A DNA stretch of 64,000 nt from Mucilaginibacter rubeus (GTDB taxonomy: Bacteria > Bacteroidota > Bacteroidia > Sphingobacteriales > Sphingobacteriaceae). Shown here one piece after another: positions 28,982 to 37,898 of this stretch. The position numbers and the translations under genes were made by a program. The stretch lies in the NCBI RefSeq assembly GCF_003286415.2, contig NZ_CP043450.1:6014001-6078000 (forward strand), in the 5' to 3' direction. Positions within the stretch are counted from its first letter, which is position 1. Each line of letters opens with the position of its first letter. A model generated the notes under the pieces. The model did not search any database. It saw only the letters and a list, made by a program, of their open reading frames with translations, and was not told where the DNA came from.

Positions 28982-29800
28982 ATGAAAAAACTAATCTTAG
29001 CTACGATTTTATTCGTTTCCATATCGAACTATCTTTTTGCACAATGGAATACAAACGGGAATGATATTTATAATTCCAACAGCGGCAATGTCGTTATTGG
29101 CGCAACCTCCCCCACGGCAGTTAATGCTTCATCAACATTGTTTCCTTCGACAATACCCAAGTTTAATGTAGTGACGGGCACCGGAACCGGGGCCTACACG
29201 GACCTGGTGGTTTTTAATCATCCGGGGGTAAATGTAGACGCGGTTCAGCGGCAAATCGGTTTGCTATTGAAGCTATCTTATGAAAGTACTGCAGGCGAAT
29301 CCAACAAGATGGGTGGAATGATATTGGAAAGCAGTCTCGGATATGGCAATATTCCTTCCCTAAGCCTTGTTACAGCTAATACCCGCAGGCTTACCGTTGA
29401 TTATAGTGGGAATGTGGGTATTGGTACAACGACGCCGCAAAATAAATTGGATGTGAACGGCACTATTCATTCCAAGGTTGTCTTGATAGACCTAAATGGA
29501 TGGCAAGATTGTGTGTTCAAAAAAGAGTATCGGTTGCTCCCGTTAACGGAGGTCAAAAATTACATCGATCAAAACCAGCATTTGCCAGAAATCCCTTCAG
29601 AACCGGAAATGATCAAAAATGGGCTTGATGTGGGTGAGATGAACAAGTTGTTGATGAAGAAAGTGGAAGAGCTGACGTTGTATGCGATAGAGAACGAGCA
29701 AAAGGATAAGGAAAAAGACAAACTACTTACGACGCTCCAGGCACAGATCGACTTGCTAAAAGAGCAACTGACGGCGGTTCAAAAGGAGATAAAAAAATAA
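28982..29800 (+). CDS. Secreted tail-fibre-like protein with C-terminal coiled coil
   Basis: I start at ATG 28982, where a signal peptide begins (KKLILATILFVSISNYLFAQ), giving 272 residues; the longer frame from 28877 overlaps the previous gene. It has the pattern NSGNVVIGATSP, then DYSGNVGIGTTTPQNKLDVNG, which is common in Bacteroidota fibre-like proteins, followed by DVGEMNKLLMKKVEELTLYA and a long coiled coil to the C-terminus. Such proteins often sit between RHS genes. It may form a trimeric stalk or adaptor for the RHS shells. Role is inferred from context. Confidence 0.7.
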   Translation: MKKLILATILFVSISNYLFAQWNTNGNDIYNSNSGNVVIGATSPTAVNASSTLFPSTIPKFNVVTGTGTGAYTDLVVFNHPGVNVDAVQRQIGLLLKLSYESTAGESNKMGGMILESSLGYGNIPSLSLVTANTRRLTVDYSGNVGIGTTTPQNKLDVNGTIHSKVVLIDLNGWQDCVFKKEYRLLPLTEVKNYIDQNQHLPEIPSEPEMIKNGLDVGEMNKLLMKKVEELTLYAIENEQKDKEKDKLLTTLQAQIDLLKEQLTAVQKEIKK

Positions 29801-29831
29801 CGAAACCTTTATCACATCTAAATACTAAAGC

Positions 29832-32800
29832 ATGAAAAGAAATGCTTATCACAATGGCCGTTTAAAGGTACCATTTATATTCTTGTTGTTGCTTACGCTC
29901 AACATGCGTGTTTCAGCACAGACGTACCTTACGTCACCGGTAACGTTAACTACCGCACCAGCACCGGGCTCTTATTATAACAATATCCGTATTACGTTAA
30001 CGTCAACGTTCCAGTTTTCCGCAACAGCTGGCAACGGCATGAAATTCTATGTGGTAGCCGCAGATTGCGTTCCTCAAACCATAGCGCTGAGCAGTAACCA
30101 GAACTATATCCTGACCTCGGTGCCGAGGACAAAGGGTTTGATCAGCAATGCGATGCTTGCGGGCCGGATGACCTGTGAACTGATGCAGACGGTACAATAT
30201 ATAGACGGACTGGGCAGACCCCTGCAAACCACACAGATCAAAGGCTCACCGTTAAAAAAAGACATTGTACAGGCTTTTGCGTATGACCAGTACGGGCGGG
30301 AAGCGATGAAATACCTGCCTTACGCGGCTGCAACAACCGACGGCAGTTATAAAAGCGATGCCCTGACCGGGGCGCTGACCTCTTTTTATAACCCTGGCAA
30401 TACCGGAGCTACCCAGCAAACCAATGGTATACCCAATACATCGTATCCATTCGCGCAAACAGGCTTTGAGTCCTCGCCCCTGAACCGGGTGATTGAGCAG
30501 GGAGCGCCGGGGGCGGCCTGGCAGCTAAGTACAACGCCCGATGCCGGCAGCAGCAGCCATTCGGTAAGGATGGTATACACAGCGAATGACCAGAACAGCA
30601 CTTTTAGTACAGCAACAACAGGCAACAATGGCAGCCGGATAGCAGCGTTGTATACAGCAGGCATCAACACCAATCAAAGCCGTACTTTAAGCCGGGCAGG
30701 CAACAATGCCACCTACAGCCCTAACCAGCTATCGGTTACCATTACCCGTAACGAAAACTGGCAACCGGCAGACGGTTGTTTTAATACCACCGAAGAGTAT
30801 AAGGACAAGGAAGGGCACGTGGTGCTGAAACGCACGTATAACATCAAGGGCACAACAGCCGAAGAGCTCTCGACCTATTACGTGTACGATGACCTGGGCA
30901 ACCTGTGCTTCGTATTGCCACCGGGAGCCAACCCCGATGCCCCGGCAGTTATTTCCCAAGCAACGCTTGATAACCGCTGCTACCAGTACCGTTATGATGC
31001 CAGGAACAGGCTGGTGCAAAAGAAGGTGCCGGGCAAAGGCTGGGAATATATCATCTACAATAAACTCGATCAGCCGGTTGCAACCCAGGATTCGGTGCAG
31101 CGGATGAAATCACCACAGGAATGGATGATCACTAAATATGACGCGATAGGCAGAACGGTGCTCACCGGCATTTATCAGCATACAGGCAGTACAGCGGGAA
31201 CGGATATCCATGCCACGATCCAGGGGCTTGTTGATGGCCAGGCGGCGCAATGGGAAACGCCTGTAAACACCGGCAACGGTTATACCACCAACAGCTGGCC
31301 GGGTACCAACCTGGCAACCACGCTAAGTGTGAATTACTATGACAGCTATGCGGGTATCCCAAGCTTTCCCGGGGCCTATGACCAAACGGCTAATCCCGCG
31401 TTCAGCAAACAAACCACTGGTCTGCTTACCGCCTCGAAAACATTGGTGCTGAACACCACCGGAGACTATTTGTGGAGCGTACCGTACTATGATAACGAAG
31501 GGCAGGTGGTCAAATCATTCACACAGCACTATGTGGGCGGAGGTCCATCGCTGAGCATGTATAACTATGATGCCGATAGTACGGTATATAACTTTTCCAA
31601 ACAGCCCACGCTGGTACAACGGAAGCATTACCTGAAGAACACCAACGGAACTGCCGGGGTGCTTACCCTCACCGAACGGAGCAGTTATACCTACGACCAC
31701 ATGGGCCGTAAGCTAAATACGGTTCACCAGTTACAGGATGGCAGTAATGCTGCACAGGATTCGGTGATCCTGACCCGGAGTGATTATAACGAGGTAGCCC
31801 AGCTAAAAACCAAAGGACTGCATTCAAAGAACGGCGGGACGAACTACCTGCAAACTATCGACTACCGCTATAACCCGAGGGGCTGGCTGAGCAGTATCAA
31901 CAATGCCAACCTGAACAGCGACGGCGGCCTGACCAACAACGACAACAACGACAAGTTTGGCGAGGAGCTGAGCTATGACGGAGCAACCACGGCAGCCAAA
32001 CAATACGGCGGCAATATAGCCACAGCGGTTTGGAAATCGGGACCAATCATCATCGGCGGAACAACCATAACACCTGTTAAACAAACTTATGATTACGGGT
32101 ATGATAACCTGAACCGGCTTCGTTCGGCGGTATCCACCAGCAGTACGGCAAAAGATAACCTGTACGGGGAGAATGTGACCTATGACAATATGGGTAACAT
32201 TACCAACCTGGGCAGGTATGATAATATTCCAGGCCAGGGCAGAAAGCAGATCGATACGCTGACCTATACTTATAACCATTACCAGGTAAACCAGGTAGAT
32301 GATGCTTCAACCTATTCCGGAGCCTTTGGTTTCCAGGACCCGGTAAAAGTAGCGAATGAATATACCTATGATGGTAACGGCAACGAACTGAAAGACCAGA
32401 ACAAAGGCATCAGCAGCATTACCTACAACCTGCTGAACCTGCCGCAAACGATCACCAAAACAGACGGCAGTACGGTAACTTATGTGTACAGCGCGGCAGG
32501 CAACAAGCTAAGAAAAATATTAGTGGCTGGTGGCAATACAACGACCACAGAATACGAGAGCGGTATCGAATATGATAACAATACCTCAACCGTAGCATTC
32601 ATTCAAACCGAGGAGGGCCGGGCCAGAAAAAGCGGAAGCAATTATGTGTACGAGTATGACCTGAAAGATCATTTAGGTAATACCAGGGTAACGCTAACGC
32701 CTGACCCGAATGACGCTGCCCAGCAAACAGCGAAACTGCTACAGCAGAATGATTACTATGCCTTTGGGTATGGGATCCAGTCGACACAGCAGACCATTTC

Positions 32801-33665
32801 TCCTAAAAATGAATATCTTTATAACCATAAGGAATTACAGGAAGAAACCCAGCTGTATGATTATGGCGCAAGGTTCTATGATCCGGTAATAGCCAGGTGG
32901 ACGAGCGTAGATCCGTTGGCGGAGAAAGGAAGAAGATGGTCGCCATATGTTTATGGGCTTGATGATCCTATCAGGTTTATTGATCCTGACGGAATGTGGC
33001 CAGATTGGGGTAAACTTTGGAAACAGACTAAGAGTGCTGCTACACGTGCCACAGCATTTGTCGCTTCTACTTACATTAACGGCAACCAAAAATCCGGTGA
33101 AGCTTTCATCGCGACGGTCACACTGCCAATGAGAATGGCAGATGAGTATCAAGCTGCCGCAAACAGTAAAATACCGGAATATAGAGAAGAAGCAAAAAAA
33201 GAATTCAAACAGGATGCCACTGGATTAGCAATAGGTTATTTAGGAGGCAAATTATTTGGCATGGTGGGAGAGGCATTTGCAAGCAAGGTTTCCGGTACTT
33301 GGGTGACAGAAAGTACCAGTGGCTGGTCAAAATCTGCGGTTTCTTACCAAGAACAAATAACCGGGGTTCAGGCTGGTAACGCTTTCGAAGTTAATGGTGT
33401 AAAATTTGACGGTGTTCGTAATGGCACTTTACTTGAAGCTAAAAGTTCTTATGATGGCTTCGTAAATAAAAAAACCGGGGAATTTCAATCCTGGTTTAAA
33501 GGTTCGGATGCATTGGTGGATCAAGCAAGTCGTCAGATTGAGGCGGCCAATGGTGCTTCTATTGAGTGGAACTTTTCCAGTCAGAAAACGTTAGATGCCA
33601 CTAAAGCACTTTTTAGAGAAAATGATATTAAAGGTATTAATTTAAAATATACACCAGCAAAATAA
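29832..33665 (+). CDS. RHS polymorphic toxin with Tox-REase-5-like tip
   Basis: A 1277-residue protein with a signal peptide (to about residue 29). A DUF6443-like region (about 75-230; VQYIDGLGRPLQTTQIKGSP) is followed by many YD repeats, and then the RHS core around 955-1050, with DHLGNTRVTLTPDPND, YGARFYDPVIARWTSVDPLA and PYVYGLDDPIRFIDPDGMWP. After that comes a variable tip. Its last ~110 residues (NAFEVNGVKFDGVRNGTLLE, AKSSYDG, QASRQIEAANGASIEWNF) match the Tox-REase-5 restriction-endonuclease fold, with Asp, Glu and Lys in the FDG…LLEAK core. The shell region is clearly more GC-rich than the tip and the next gene, the usual mark of tip exchange. No T9SS sorting domain is seen; export route is open. 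Confidence 0.85.
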   Translation: MKRNAYHNGRLKVPFIFLLLLTLNMRVSAQTYLTSPVTLTTAPAPGSYYNNIRITLTSTFQFSATAGNGMKFYVVAADCVPQTIALSSNQNYILTSVPRTKGLISNAMLAGRMTCELMQTVQYIDGLGRPLQTTQIKGSPLKKDIVQAFAYDQYGREAMKYLPYAAATTDGSYKSDALTGALTSFYNPGNTGATQQTNGIPNTSYPFAQTGFESSPLNRVIEQGAPGAAWQLSTTPDAGSSSHSVRMVYTANDQNSTFSTATTGNNGSRIAALYTAGINTNQSRTLSRAGNNATYSPNQLSVTITRNENWQPADGCFNTTEEYKDKEGHVVLKRTYNIKGTTAEELSTYYVYDDLGNLCFVLPPGANPDAPAVISQATLDNRCYQYRYDARNRLVQKKVPGKGWEYIIYNKLDQPVATQDSVQRMKSPQEWMITKYDAIGRTVLTGIYQHTGSTAGTDIHATIQGLVDGQAAQWETPVNTGNGYTTNSWPGTNLATTLSVNYYDSYAGIPSFPGAYDQTANPAFSKQTTGLLTASKTLVLNTTGDYLWSVPYYDNEGQVVKSFTQHYVGGGPSLSMYNYDADSTVYNFSKQPTLVQRKHYLKNTNGTAGVLTLTERSSYTYDHMGRKLNTVHQLQDGSNAAQDSVILTRSDYNEVAQLKTKGLHSKNGGTNYLQTIDYRYNPRGWLSSINNANLNSDGGLTNNDNNDKFGEELSYDGATTAAKQYGGNIATAVWKSGPIIIGGTTITPVKQTYDYGYDNLNRLRSAVSTSSTAKDNLYGENVTYDNMGNITNLGRYDNIPGQGRKQIDTLTYTYNHYQVNQVDDASTYSGAFGFQDPVKVANEYTYDGNGNELKDQNKGISSITYNLLNLPQTITKTDGSTVTYVYSAAGNKLRKILVAGGNTTTTEYESGIEYDNNTSTVAFIQTEEGRARKSGSNYVYEYDLKDHLGNTRVTLTPDPNDAAQQTAKLLQQNDYYAFGYGIQSTQQTISPKNEYLYNHKELQEETQLYDYGARFYDPVIARWTSVDPLAEKGRRWSPYVYGLDDPIRFIDPDGMWPDWGKLWKQTKSAATRATAFVASTYINGNQKSGEAFIATVTLPMRMADEYQAAANSKIPEYREEAKKEFKQDATGLAIGYLGGKLFGMVGEAFASKVSGTWVTESTSGWSKSAVSYQEQITGVQAGNAFEVNGVKFDGVRNGTLLEAKSSYDGFVNKKTGEFQSWFKGSDALVDQASRQIEAANGASIEWNFSSQKTLDATKALFRENDIKGINLKYTPAK

Positions 33666-34357
33666 TGATTGACTCATTTTATATCGGAGCTTATTGGGAA
33701 ACGAAAAAAGAGCTACTCGAAGATGTTATTGAACCAACGTTGCAGACATTAGAACAGCTAAGTGAACTGGATGAACAGTTTTATAATTTTTATGAACTTG
33801 GAACCAGTCGAAAACAAGCTTTTGAAAATAGGATACCGTTAGAATTCGGATATATAAAGGAACTTTATCAGAAAAGATTAAAAAAAGCAGATCTTGATCA
33901 AAATGGTTATAGCAAAATAGGTTATGGGTTATCTCTCTGGACCGGTCAGAATGAAGATGAATCAAGTCAAATTTCTTTTAATGTTGGAAGTAGCTCGAAT
34001 AAGATAAGAAATCGATGCCTTATTAAAATACCAACAGAGGGTGTGGCAAGAGAAAGATTACTTCAGCTTAATAAAGTAAAAGAAATTATTAAACTTTTAA
34101 TTTTAAAATGGAATCCTGATTTAGTTGTTTTAACATCAAAAGAACTTTCAACGGCTTTGGATATAACAAACGACTTGGGCTGGGTTACTTATGTTAAAGC
34201 TAAGCAACGTAAAACTAAATATAAATCAAGCAGTAGAATGGTACACGAATCAAATTACCACGGTGGCGACCTGTTTTACTTGACAACCGATAACGGTCTT
34301 GTTTATGATTACAATTTGATCAATGAATATCAATCATTAAAAAAACAAATACAGTAA
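33665..34357 (+). CDS. Imm52-like immunity protein
   Basis: 230 residues, cytoplasmic, AT-rich. Start and the RHS stop overlap by one base (TAATG), so toxin and immunity are translated together. FYIGAYWETKKELLEDVIE at the N-terminus and ISFNVGSS, then LTSKELSTALDI later, fit the Imm52 family, which is usually found behind Tox-REase-5 tips. It should bind and block the DNase tip of the preceding protein. Naming rests on pattern plus this pairing. Confidence 0.75.
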   Translation: MIDSFYIGAYWETKKELLEDVIEPTLQTLEQLSELDEQFYNFYELGTSRKQAFENRIPLEFGYIKELYQKRLKKADLDQNGYSKIGYGLSLWTGQNEDESSQISFNVGSSSNKIRNRCLIKIPTEGVARERLLQLNKVKEIIKLLILKWNPDLVVLTSKELSTALDITNDLGWVTYVKAKQRKTKYKSSSRMVHESNYHGGDLFYLTTDNGLVYDYNLINEYQSLKKQIQ

Positions 34358-34419
34358 TGAAATTAACACTTGCCCCCGCAAGCGCTCTCACTTATTTCCC
34401 AGTACATAATTAATTGTGC

Positions 34420-34453
34420 AAATCCCGGATGTTGACTACACCCGGGATTTTGT
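34420..34453 (+). terminator. Hairpin terminator of the RHS operon
   Basis: AAATCCCGG (34420-34428) pairs with CCGGGATTT (34442-34450), followed by a short T stretch. It is 62 bp after the Imm52-like stop. Confidence 0.65.
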
Positions 34454-34591
34454 CATAAATAAAATGCCAGTTATCTAAACACTTTCGTTATACACATGCA
34501 GTATCTGTCGAAGATGCAACTATTTCACGCTATAATCGTCTTTTTTATTACATGAACTACAAACGATAAATAACAGAAGATATTTAGGATA

Positions 34592-34758
34592 AGACATGCT
34601 ATTGGAGCGCAAGTAAAAGAAACGCGTGAGAAAAGCATTGGACTCAACAACGACTTGCAGAAGAATTGCAGTGTTTGGTGAAATACATCAAACGAATAGC
34701 ACGAGGCGAGGTTCATTTTCGACTGAATCTAACGACAGAACTTTCTTATATTCTTTAA
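34592..34758 (+). pseudogene. Frameshifted XRE-family HTH remnant
   Basis: One frame reads IGAQVKETREK. The next frame continues with HWTQQRLAEELQ, then VKYIKRIARGEVHFRLNLT and ends ELSYIL. Joined, this is a standard XRE helix-turn-helix (WTQ.RLAEEL … VKYI.RI.RGE). The shift is near 34630-34636. No intact start is apparent. Confidence 0.55.
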
Positions 34759-35073
34759 ATAAATCCATCCACGTATTTAGATACAAAGGTCAAAGCAGCA
34801 AATGATAAAAATGCAGGTTATCAAGAACAATTTAATGATCCTTGTCGTGACAAGACATGCAGCAAACACAGAGAACTAAGTAAAAGGTGGGATTTTTATA
34901 AGATAATGCCTTATTGAATAAGATACGGTCTTTTATAACAATTAATACGCTGCATGTGAAAGCCTCCGATTTTTAACATTGTCTTAACATTGCTCATCAC
35001 CTCACACATTTTCAATATAAACTTTAGTTTAATTTTAGGGTACTTACGATATACTTGCGACAATTGGTATCGT

Positions 35074-35328
35074 ATGAGTGTGGATTACAAACAGCAACCG
35101 TATCCGAATAAACTGAAAGTAATCCGCCGAAAAGCGCGTTATACGCAGCAGCACGTTGCTGTGCTGCTGGGGCACAACAATACGGTTACCATCAGTGCCT
35201 GGGAAATGGGCTAAACAATGCCAAGCGGAACGAACCTCATGAAACTATGCATGCTCTATGAGAAACTGCCGCAAGAACTCTATCCTGACTATTATAACCG
35301 AATACAACGATATTTCCGCTTCATATAA
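35074..35328 (+). pseudogene. XRE-family HTH regulator with internal stop
   Basis: From ATG 35074 the frame gives LKVIRRKARYTQQHVAVLLG and TISAWEMG, then TAA at 35212-35214. The same frame continues as TMPSGTNLMKLCMLYEKLPQ and then ELYPDYYNRI to a TAA at 35326. The second part is the normal end of this HTH family (a SGTNL.KLC.LY…LPEELYP-like pattern). So one nonsense codon has split the gene. It sits just before two conserved-looking element genes and may once have controlled them. Confidence 0.65.
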
Positions 35329-35519
35329 GCACTTAAGGGTGCAACACAGCCCTTCACAATATAATACTGTCTTAACCGCTGTTCTTAGCAACGCTGCTTT
35401 GCCATGCCCGCTTTTTGGAAAAAATGCAACGTTCGAAACGCTAGTAAAATATACCGTTACGAACGATACCAATCTAATTATTAGTTCTTTATGTTCATTT
35501 ATGACAACAAAAAAAGCCT

Positions 35520-35756
35520 ATGCACACAGCCAAAGAATTAGAGTTGGCACATCAACTCGCCGAAGCACTGGATGATCAGAAATCCCTTGCTTTCTATATC
35601 TCCTGCGCGAAAAAGTACCCAAAAGAATACCTGCTCGCAACACTCACCCATGTGATAACCTTGCCGGGGCATTCGATTCGCACCACGCGCGCCCGTCTCT
35701 TCACCAACATCGTTACCAAATCAGTCTACAACACCAATGACTATATTTGGGATTAG
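35520..35756 (+). CDS. Small element protein upstream of a RuvC-like gene
   Basis: 78 residues, helical: AKELELAHQLAEALDDQKSL, then TRARLFTNIVTKSVY. No TM segment. It overlaps the next gene by 20 bp in another frame, so the two are coupled. The pattern is familiar from small proteins on Bacteroidota mobile elements but I cannot assign a function. Confidence 0.55.
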   Translation: MHTAKELELAHQLAEALDDQKSLAFYISCAKKYPKEYLLATLTHVITLPGHSIRTTRARLFTNIVTKSVYNTNDYIWD

Positions 35757-36216
35757 CATCGGCTCGTCCCGCACCGCCGTATGCATCCTCAAAGATGGCG
35801 TATTGCTTGACGAGGAACTGCATATACACAGCTTTGATGCGCAATGGTCAGAGAAAAAGTTGCGCGCGATCATCAACACTTATAAACATTACCTGCACAA
35901 ATACAACGTACATGCGATCCTGGTAAAAATACCGCCGTTGCGAAAGCACACCAACGCGATTACGCAACTGCTCAAACGCATCGATACGCTGGCCAAGGAG
36001 TATGATTGCCAATTTGATCTCATAACCAAAAGCGAATTGAAACACGTCAACAATCTTCGCTCAACCAATGAAATCATCGAGTTCACCAGACGGCTCTATC
36101 CTGAATTAAATGAACTATTTGAGCGGGGAATAGACAATGATCACCGATACTACAAAAAACTCTACGAAGCGATCCTGAGCGCGCATACGTACCAGGAATG
36201 GCAGCGCTTCAAATAG
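35737..36216 (+). CDS. RuvC/RNase H-fold-like protein, acidic residue missing
   Basis: 159 residues. The start FGISIGSSRTAVCILKDG has the form of the first strand pair in RuvC-like folds, but the usual catalytic Asp (GIDPG) is Ser here. AILVKIPPLRKHTNAITQLL and the last helix YYKKLYEAILSAHTY match later fold elements. Either it is a non-catalytic relative or it uses other residues. It follows the 78-residue gene with overlap and ends in a terminator. Fold call by pattern only. Confidence 0.5.
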   Translation: MTIFGISIGSSRTAVCILKDGVLLDEELHIHSFDAQWSEKKLRAIINTYKHYLHKYNVHAILVKIPPLRKHTNAITQLLKRIDTLAKEYDCQFDLITKSELKHVNNLRSTNEIIEFTRRLYPELNELFERGIDNDHRYYKKLYEAILSAHTYQEWQRFK

Positions 36217-36242
36217 CAAATACAACAAAATAGCGTCTTTTC

Positions 36243-36267
36243 AAACAGGGCATTTGTCCTGTTTTTT
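36243..36267 (+). terminator. Rho-independent terminator
   Basis: Stem AAACAGG/CCTGTTT with an eight-base loop followed by T residues, 27 bp after the RuvC-like stop. Confidence 0.7.
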
Positions 36268-36293
36268 ATTTGGCTATTACCCTCAATAGATTT

Positions 36294-36322
36294 TTGACAA
36301 CACCAATTTATCAGTACTTTAA
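36294..36322 (+). promoter_or_regulatory. Possible promoter of the Lit-like gene
   Basis: TTG, 18 bases, then TACTTTA, close to the Bacteroidota -33/-7 form. The ATG is only 4 bp downstream, which would give a leaderless or nearly leaderless mRNA. Confidence 0.35.
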
Positions 36323-36325
36323 AGT

Positions 36326-37333
36326 ATGGAAAAAAGCAACGACATACCAGTTCTTTATATCGACGCTCTCTATGGAAACATTGATGAAACATTTCGAACG
36401 GGCAATAAAAAAATGGCTGACGAGCTATTGGCGCTATTTGCAAAAGGCAAAGTAAAAGGGCTCGATTTAAAACCAACAATGTATCCGATGAGGGGACCGT
36501 ATGCAGATTTGAATACTCAGTTCATCGTGCTACAAGCTGGCTTCCTCTCATACCTGTGGACTGTGTGCTATTTTATGATTGGACTGATAGACCTCTATCA
36601 GGAACGGGCACAGCAACCGGTAACGGTGGTGCGGCTAAGCGACGACAATGAGTTTATGATGCTCAATAATACCTTGGGATGGGGCAGATCACTCAAATTC
36701 GGAGAAGAAGATGAGGTGACATCGTGGCCTGACTATATACCAAACCCTACGCAGTCTGAACGGCGTGTACTACAGGCAAACCACATCTTTGTTTTGGCAA
36801 CCTGTTATCTGATGTATCACGAAGTAGGGCATTTAGTACTGCATGCGGATGCCAAAGATTTTATTAAAATGACGAAAAGTCGCGATTACGTCCTTTCCAA
36901 CGAAGACAAACGTAGAATTAGAACAATGGAAATCCAGGCTGATTCATACGCCTTAGATTGCATGCTTATTTCAATTGATGACGAACACGAGCGATATATG
37001 AGGTTTCTGGGTACAATCGTAGCTCAATTATCAGAATTTTTTGTTCGCACATTCCCAGCGCATACGCTTGGAGGGCAGCACCCGGATCTTGATGAACGAT
37101 TGAAACGCATCCTACATAGAGTTGATGTACAGTATCCGGGATATAAGCTCAATCTTGATCTTACTGCTTCTATCGGTCTGCAACTGTTTTTTGCTCTAAC
37201 ATTCACCGATTATATTCCCGAAGATCAGAACAATTTCGGTTTCGATAACTTCGATGCGTTAACGAAATATCTCTTCGATATTATTGGAGAGTGGAAAAAC
37301 AAGTATCATGAGGAAGCTAACAAGAACCACTAA
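36326..37333 (+). CDS. Lit-like (U49-type) zinc metalloprotease
   Basis: 335 residues. YHEVGHLVLH (about 162-171) contains HExxH, and about 35 residues on is MEIQADSYALDCML, with Glu as likely third zinc ligand. A single HExxH near residue 165 in a ~300-residue cytoplasmic protein resembles the phage-exclusion protease Lit of E. coli prophage e14, which cuts EF-Tu when triggered by phage T4. Late in the protein HTLGGQHPDLDERL (about 248-261) is also seen in relatives of M48/U49 type. Placement in a defence-rich element supports it. It could instead be another soluble gluzincin. Target unknown. Confidence 0.55.
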   Translation: MEKSNDIPVLYIDALYGNIDETFRTGNKKMADELLALFAKGKVKGLDLKPTMYPMRGPYADLNTQFIVLQAGFLSYLWTVCYFMIGLIDLYQERAQQPVTVVRLSDDNEFMMLNNTLGWGRSLKFGEEDEVTSWPDYIPNPTQSERRVLQANHIFVLATCYLMYHEVGHLVLHADAKDFIKMTKSRDYVLSNEDKRRIRTMEIQADSYALDCMLISIDDEHERYMRFLGTIVAQLSEFFVRTFPAHTLGGQHPDLDERLKRILHRVDVQYPGYKLNLDLTASIGLQLFFALTFTDYIPEDQNNFGFDNFDALTKYLFDIIGEWKNKYHEEANKNH

Positions 37334-37352
37334 TTGTTCTACGCTCCTAAAG

Positions 37353-37712
37353 TCACTTTTTTGACAACAACGATTCGATAATCAATTTCAAATGGGCGAT
37401 CTCTTCGTCTTTGGTCGACAATAATTTCTCGTAGAGCTCTTTTTGTTCAACGTTGATGGTGCCAATTGACCCGAATGGAGCCGAACCATGATTCGGCCCA
37501 TAAAAGTTCACCACTACAGGCTCGGCGCTCATGATGTCCGACGCACTCACCCCCAGCTCTTTCGCAAGCTTTTCAAGCAGGGAAGTGTCAAGCTTCGTTT
37601 GGTTGTTCTCGATGCGGGAATAGCTTGCTTGCGTCATTCCCAACTTAGCCGCGATATTCTCTTGGGAATAGCCGCGCAACTCCCGTATCATTCTGATTTT
37701 TGCTCCGTACAT
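37353..37712 (-). CDS. XRE-family transcriptional regulator
   Basis: I choose the ATG at 37712 (119 residues), since MYGAKIRMIRELRGYSQENI is the usual N-terminus; upstream codons from 37754 are not conserved-looking. HTH at about 7-60 (SQENIAAKLGMTQASYSRIE), a linker with VVVNFYG, then a C-terminal coiled coil (about 88-117) for dimerisation. The stretch upstream holds several copies of GCATAAA/TTTATGC-type words, so self-control is likely. It is divergent from the 41-residue membrane gene. As the intact XRE regulator in the element, it is the candidate master regulator. Confidence 0.85.
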   Translation of the reverse strand: MYGAKIRMIRELRGYSQENIAAKLGMTQASYSRIENNQTKLDTSLLEKLAKELGVSASDIMSAEPVVVNFYGPNHGSAPFGSIGTINVEQKELYEKLLSTKDEEIAHLKLIIESLLSKK

Positions 37713-37750
37713 GTGTTTGTAACAAATGAACAGTAAATGTATGAAAAACC

Positions 37751-37898
37751 GCATACATTATGCAGTATCCGCATAAAGCATTCATATAACGCATACTGCA
37801 TGCGCCCGTCAATGATTGCAGCATAAAGAACGGTTTAAAATCTGGATACTGTTTTCGACTTCCATGCAGATTTATACTGCATAAAATGCACTTTATGC
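37751..37898. promoter_or_regulatory. Operator region with repeated GCATAAA / GCATACTGCAT words
   Basis: Within 150 bp upstream of the XRE gene are GCATACATTATGCAGTAT, GCATAAAGC (37771), GCATACTGCATGC (about 37791), GCATAAAG (about 37821), and GCATAAA-N6-TTTATGC at 37879-37898 across the ATG of the small gene. Repeated half-sites between divergent genes suggest control of both by the XRE protein. The same words form the palindrome at 23746-23774. Confidence 0.55.

Larger units (their letters stand above)
34358..35073. other. Gene-poor, decayed stretch after the immunity gene
   Basis: It holds the terminator at 34420 and a frameshifted XRE remnant at 34592-34758. From 34760 to 35073 nothing is recognisable except short degenerate frames. 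AT-rich. Confidence 0.5.

Noticed and set aside
34525-34716. 63-codon minus-strand frame
   Set aside because: It is the complement of the frameshifted XRE remnant, whose plus-strand reading makes better sense.
35258-35575. 105-codon plus-strand frame
   Set aside because: It overlaps the tail of the broken XRE gene and the start of the 78-residue gene in another frame, and has no family character.
37751-37898. CRISPR-like or iteron-origin reading of the repeated GCATAAA words
   Set aside because: Repeats are short, irregularly spaced and partly inverted, and no Cas or plasmid replication-initiator gene was found; an operator cluster fits better.
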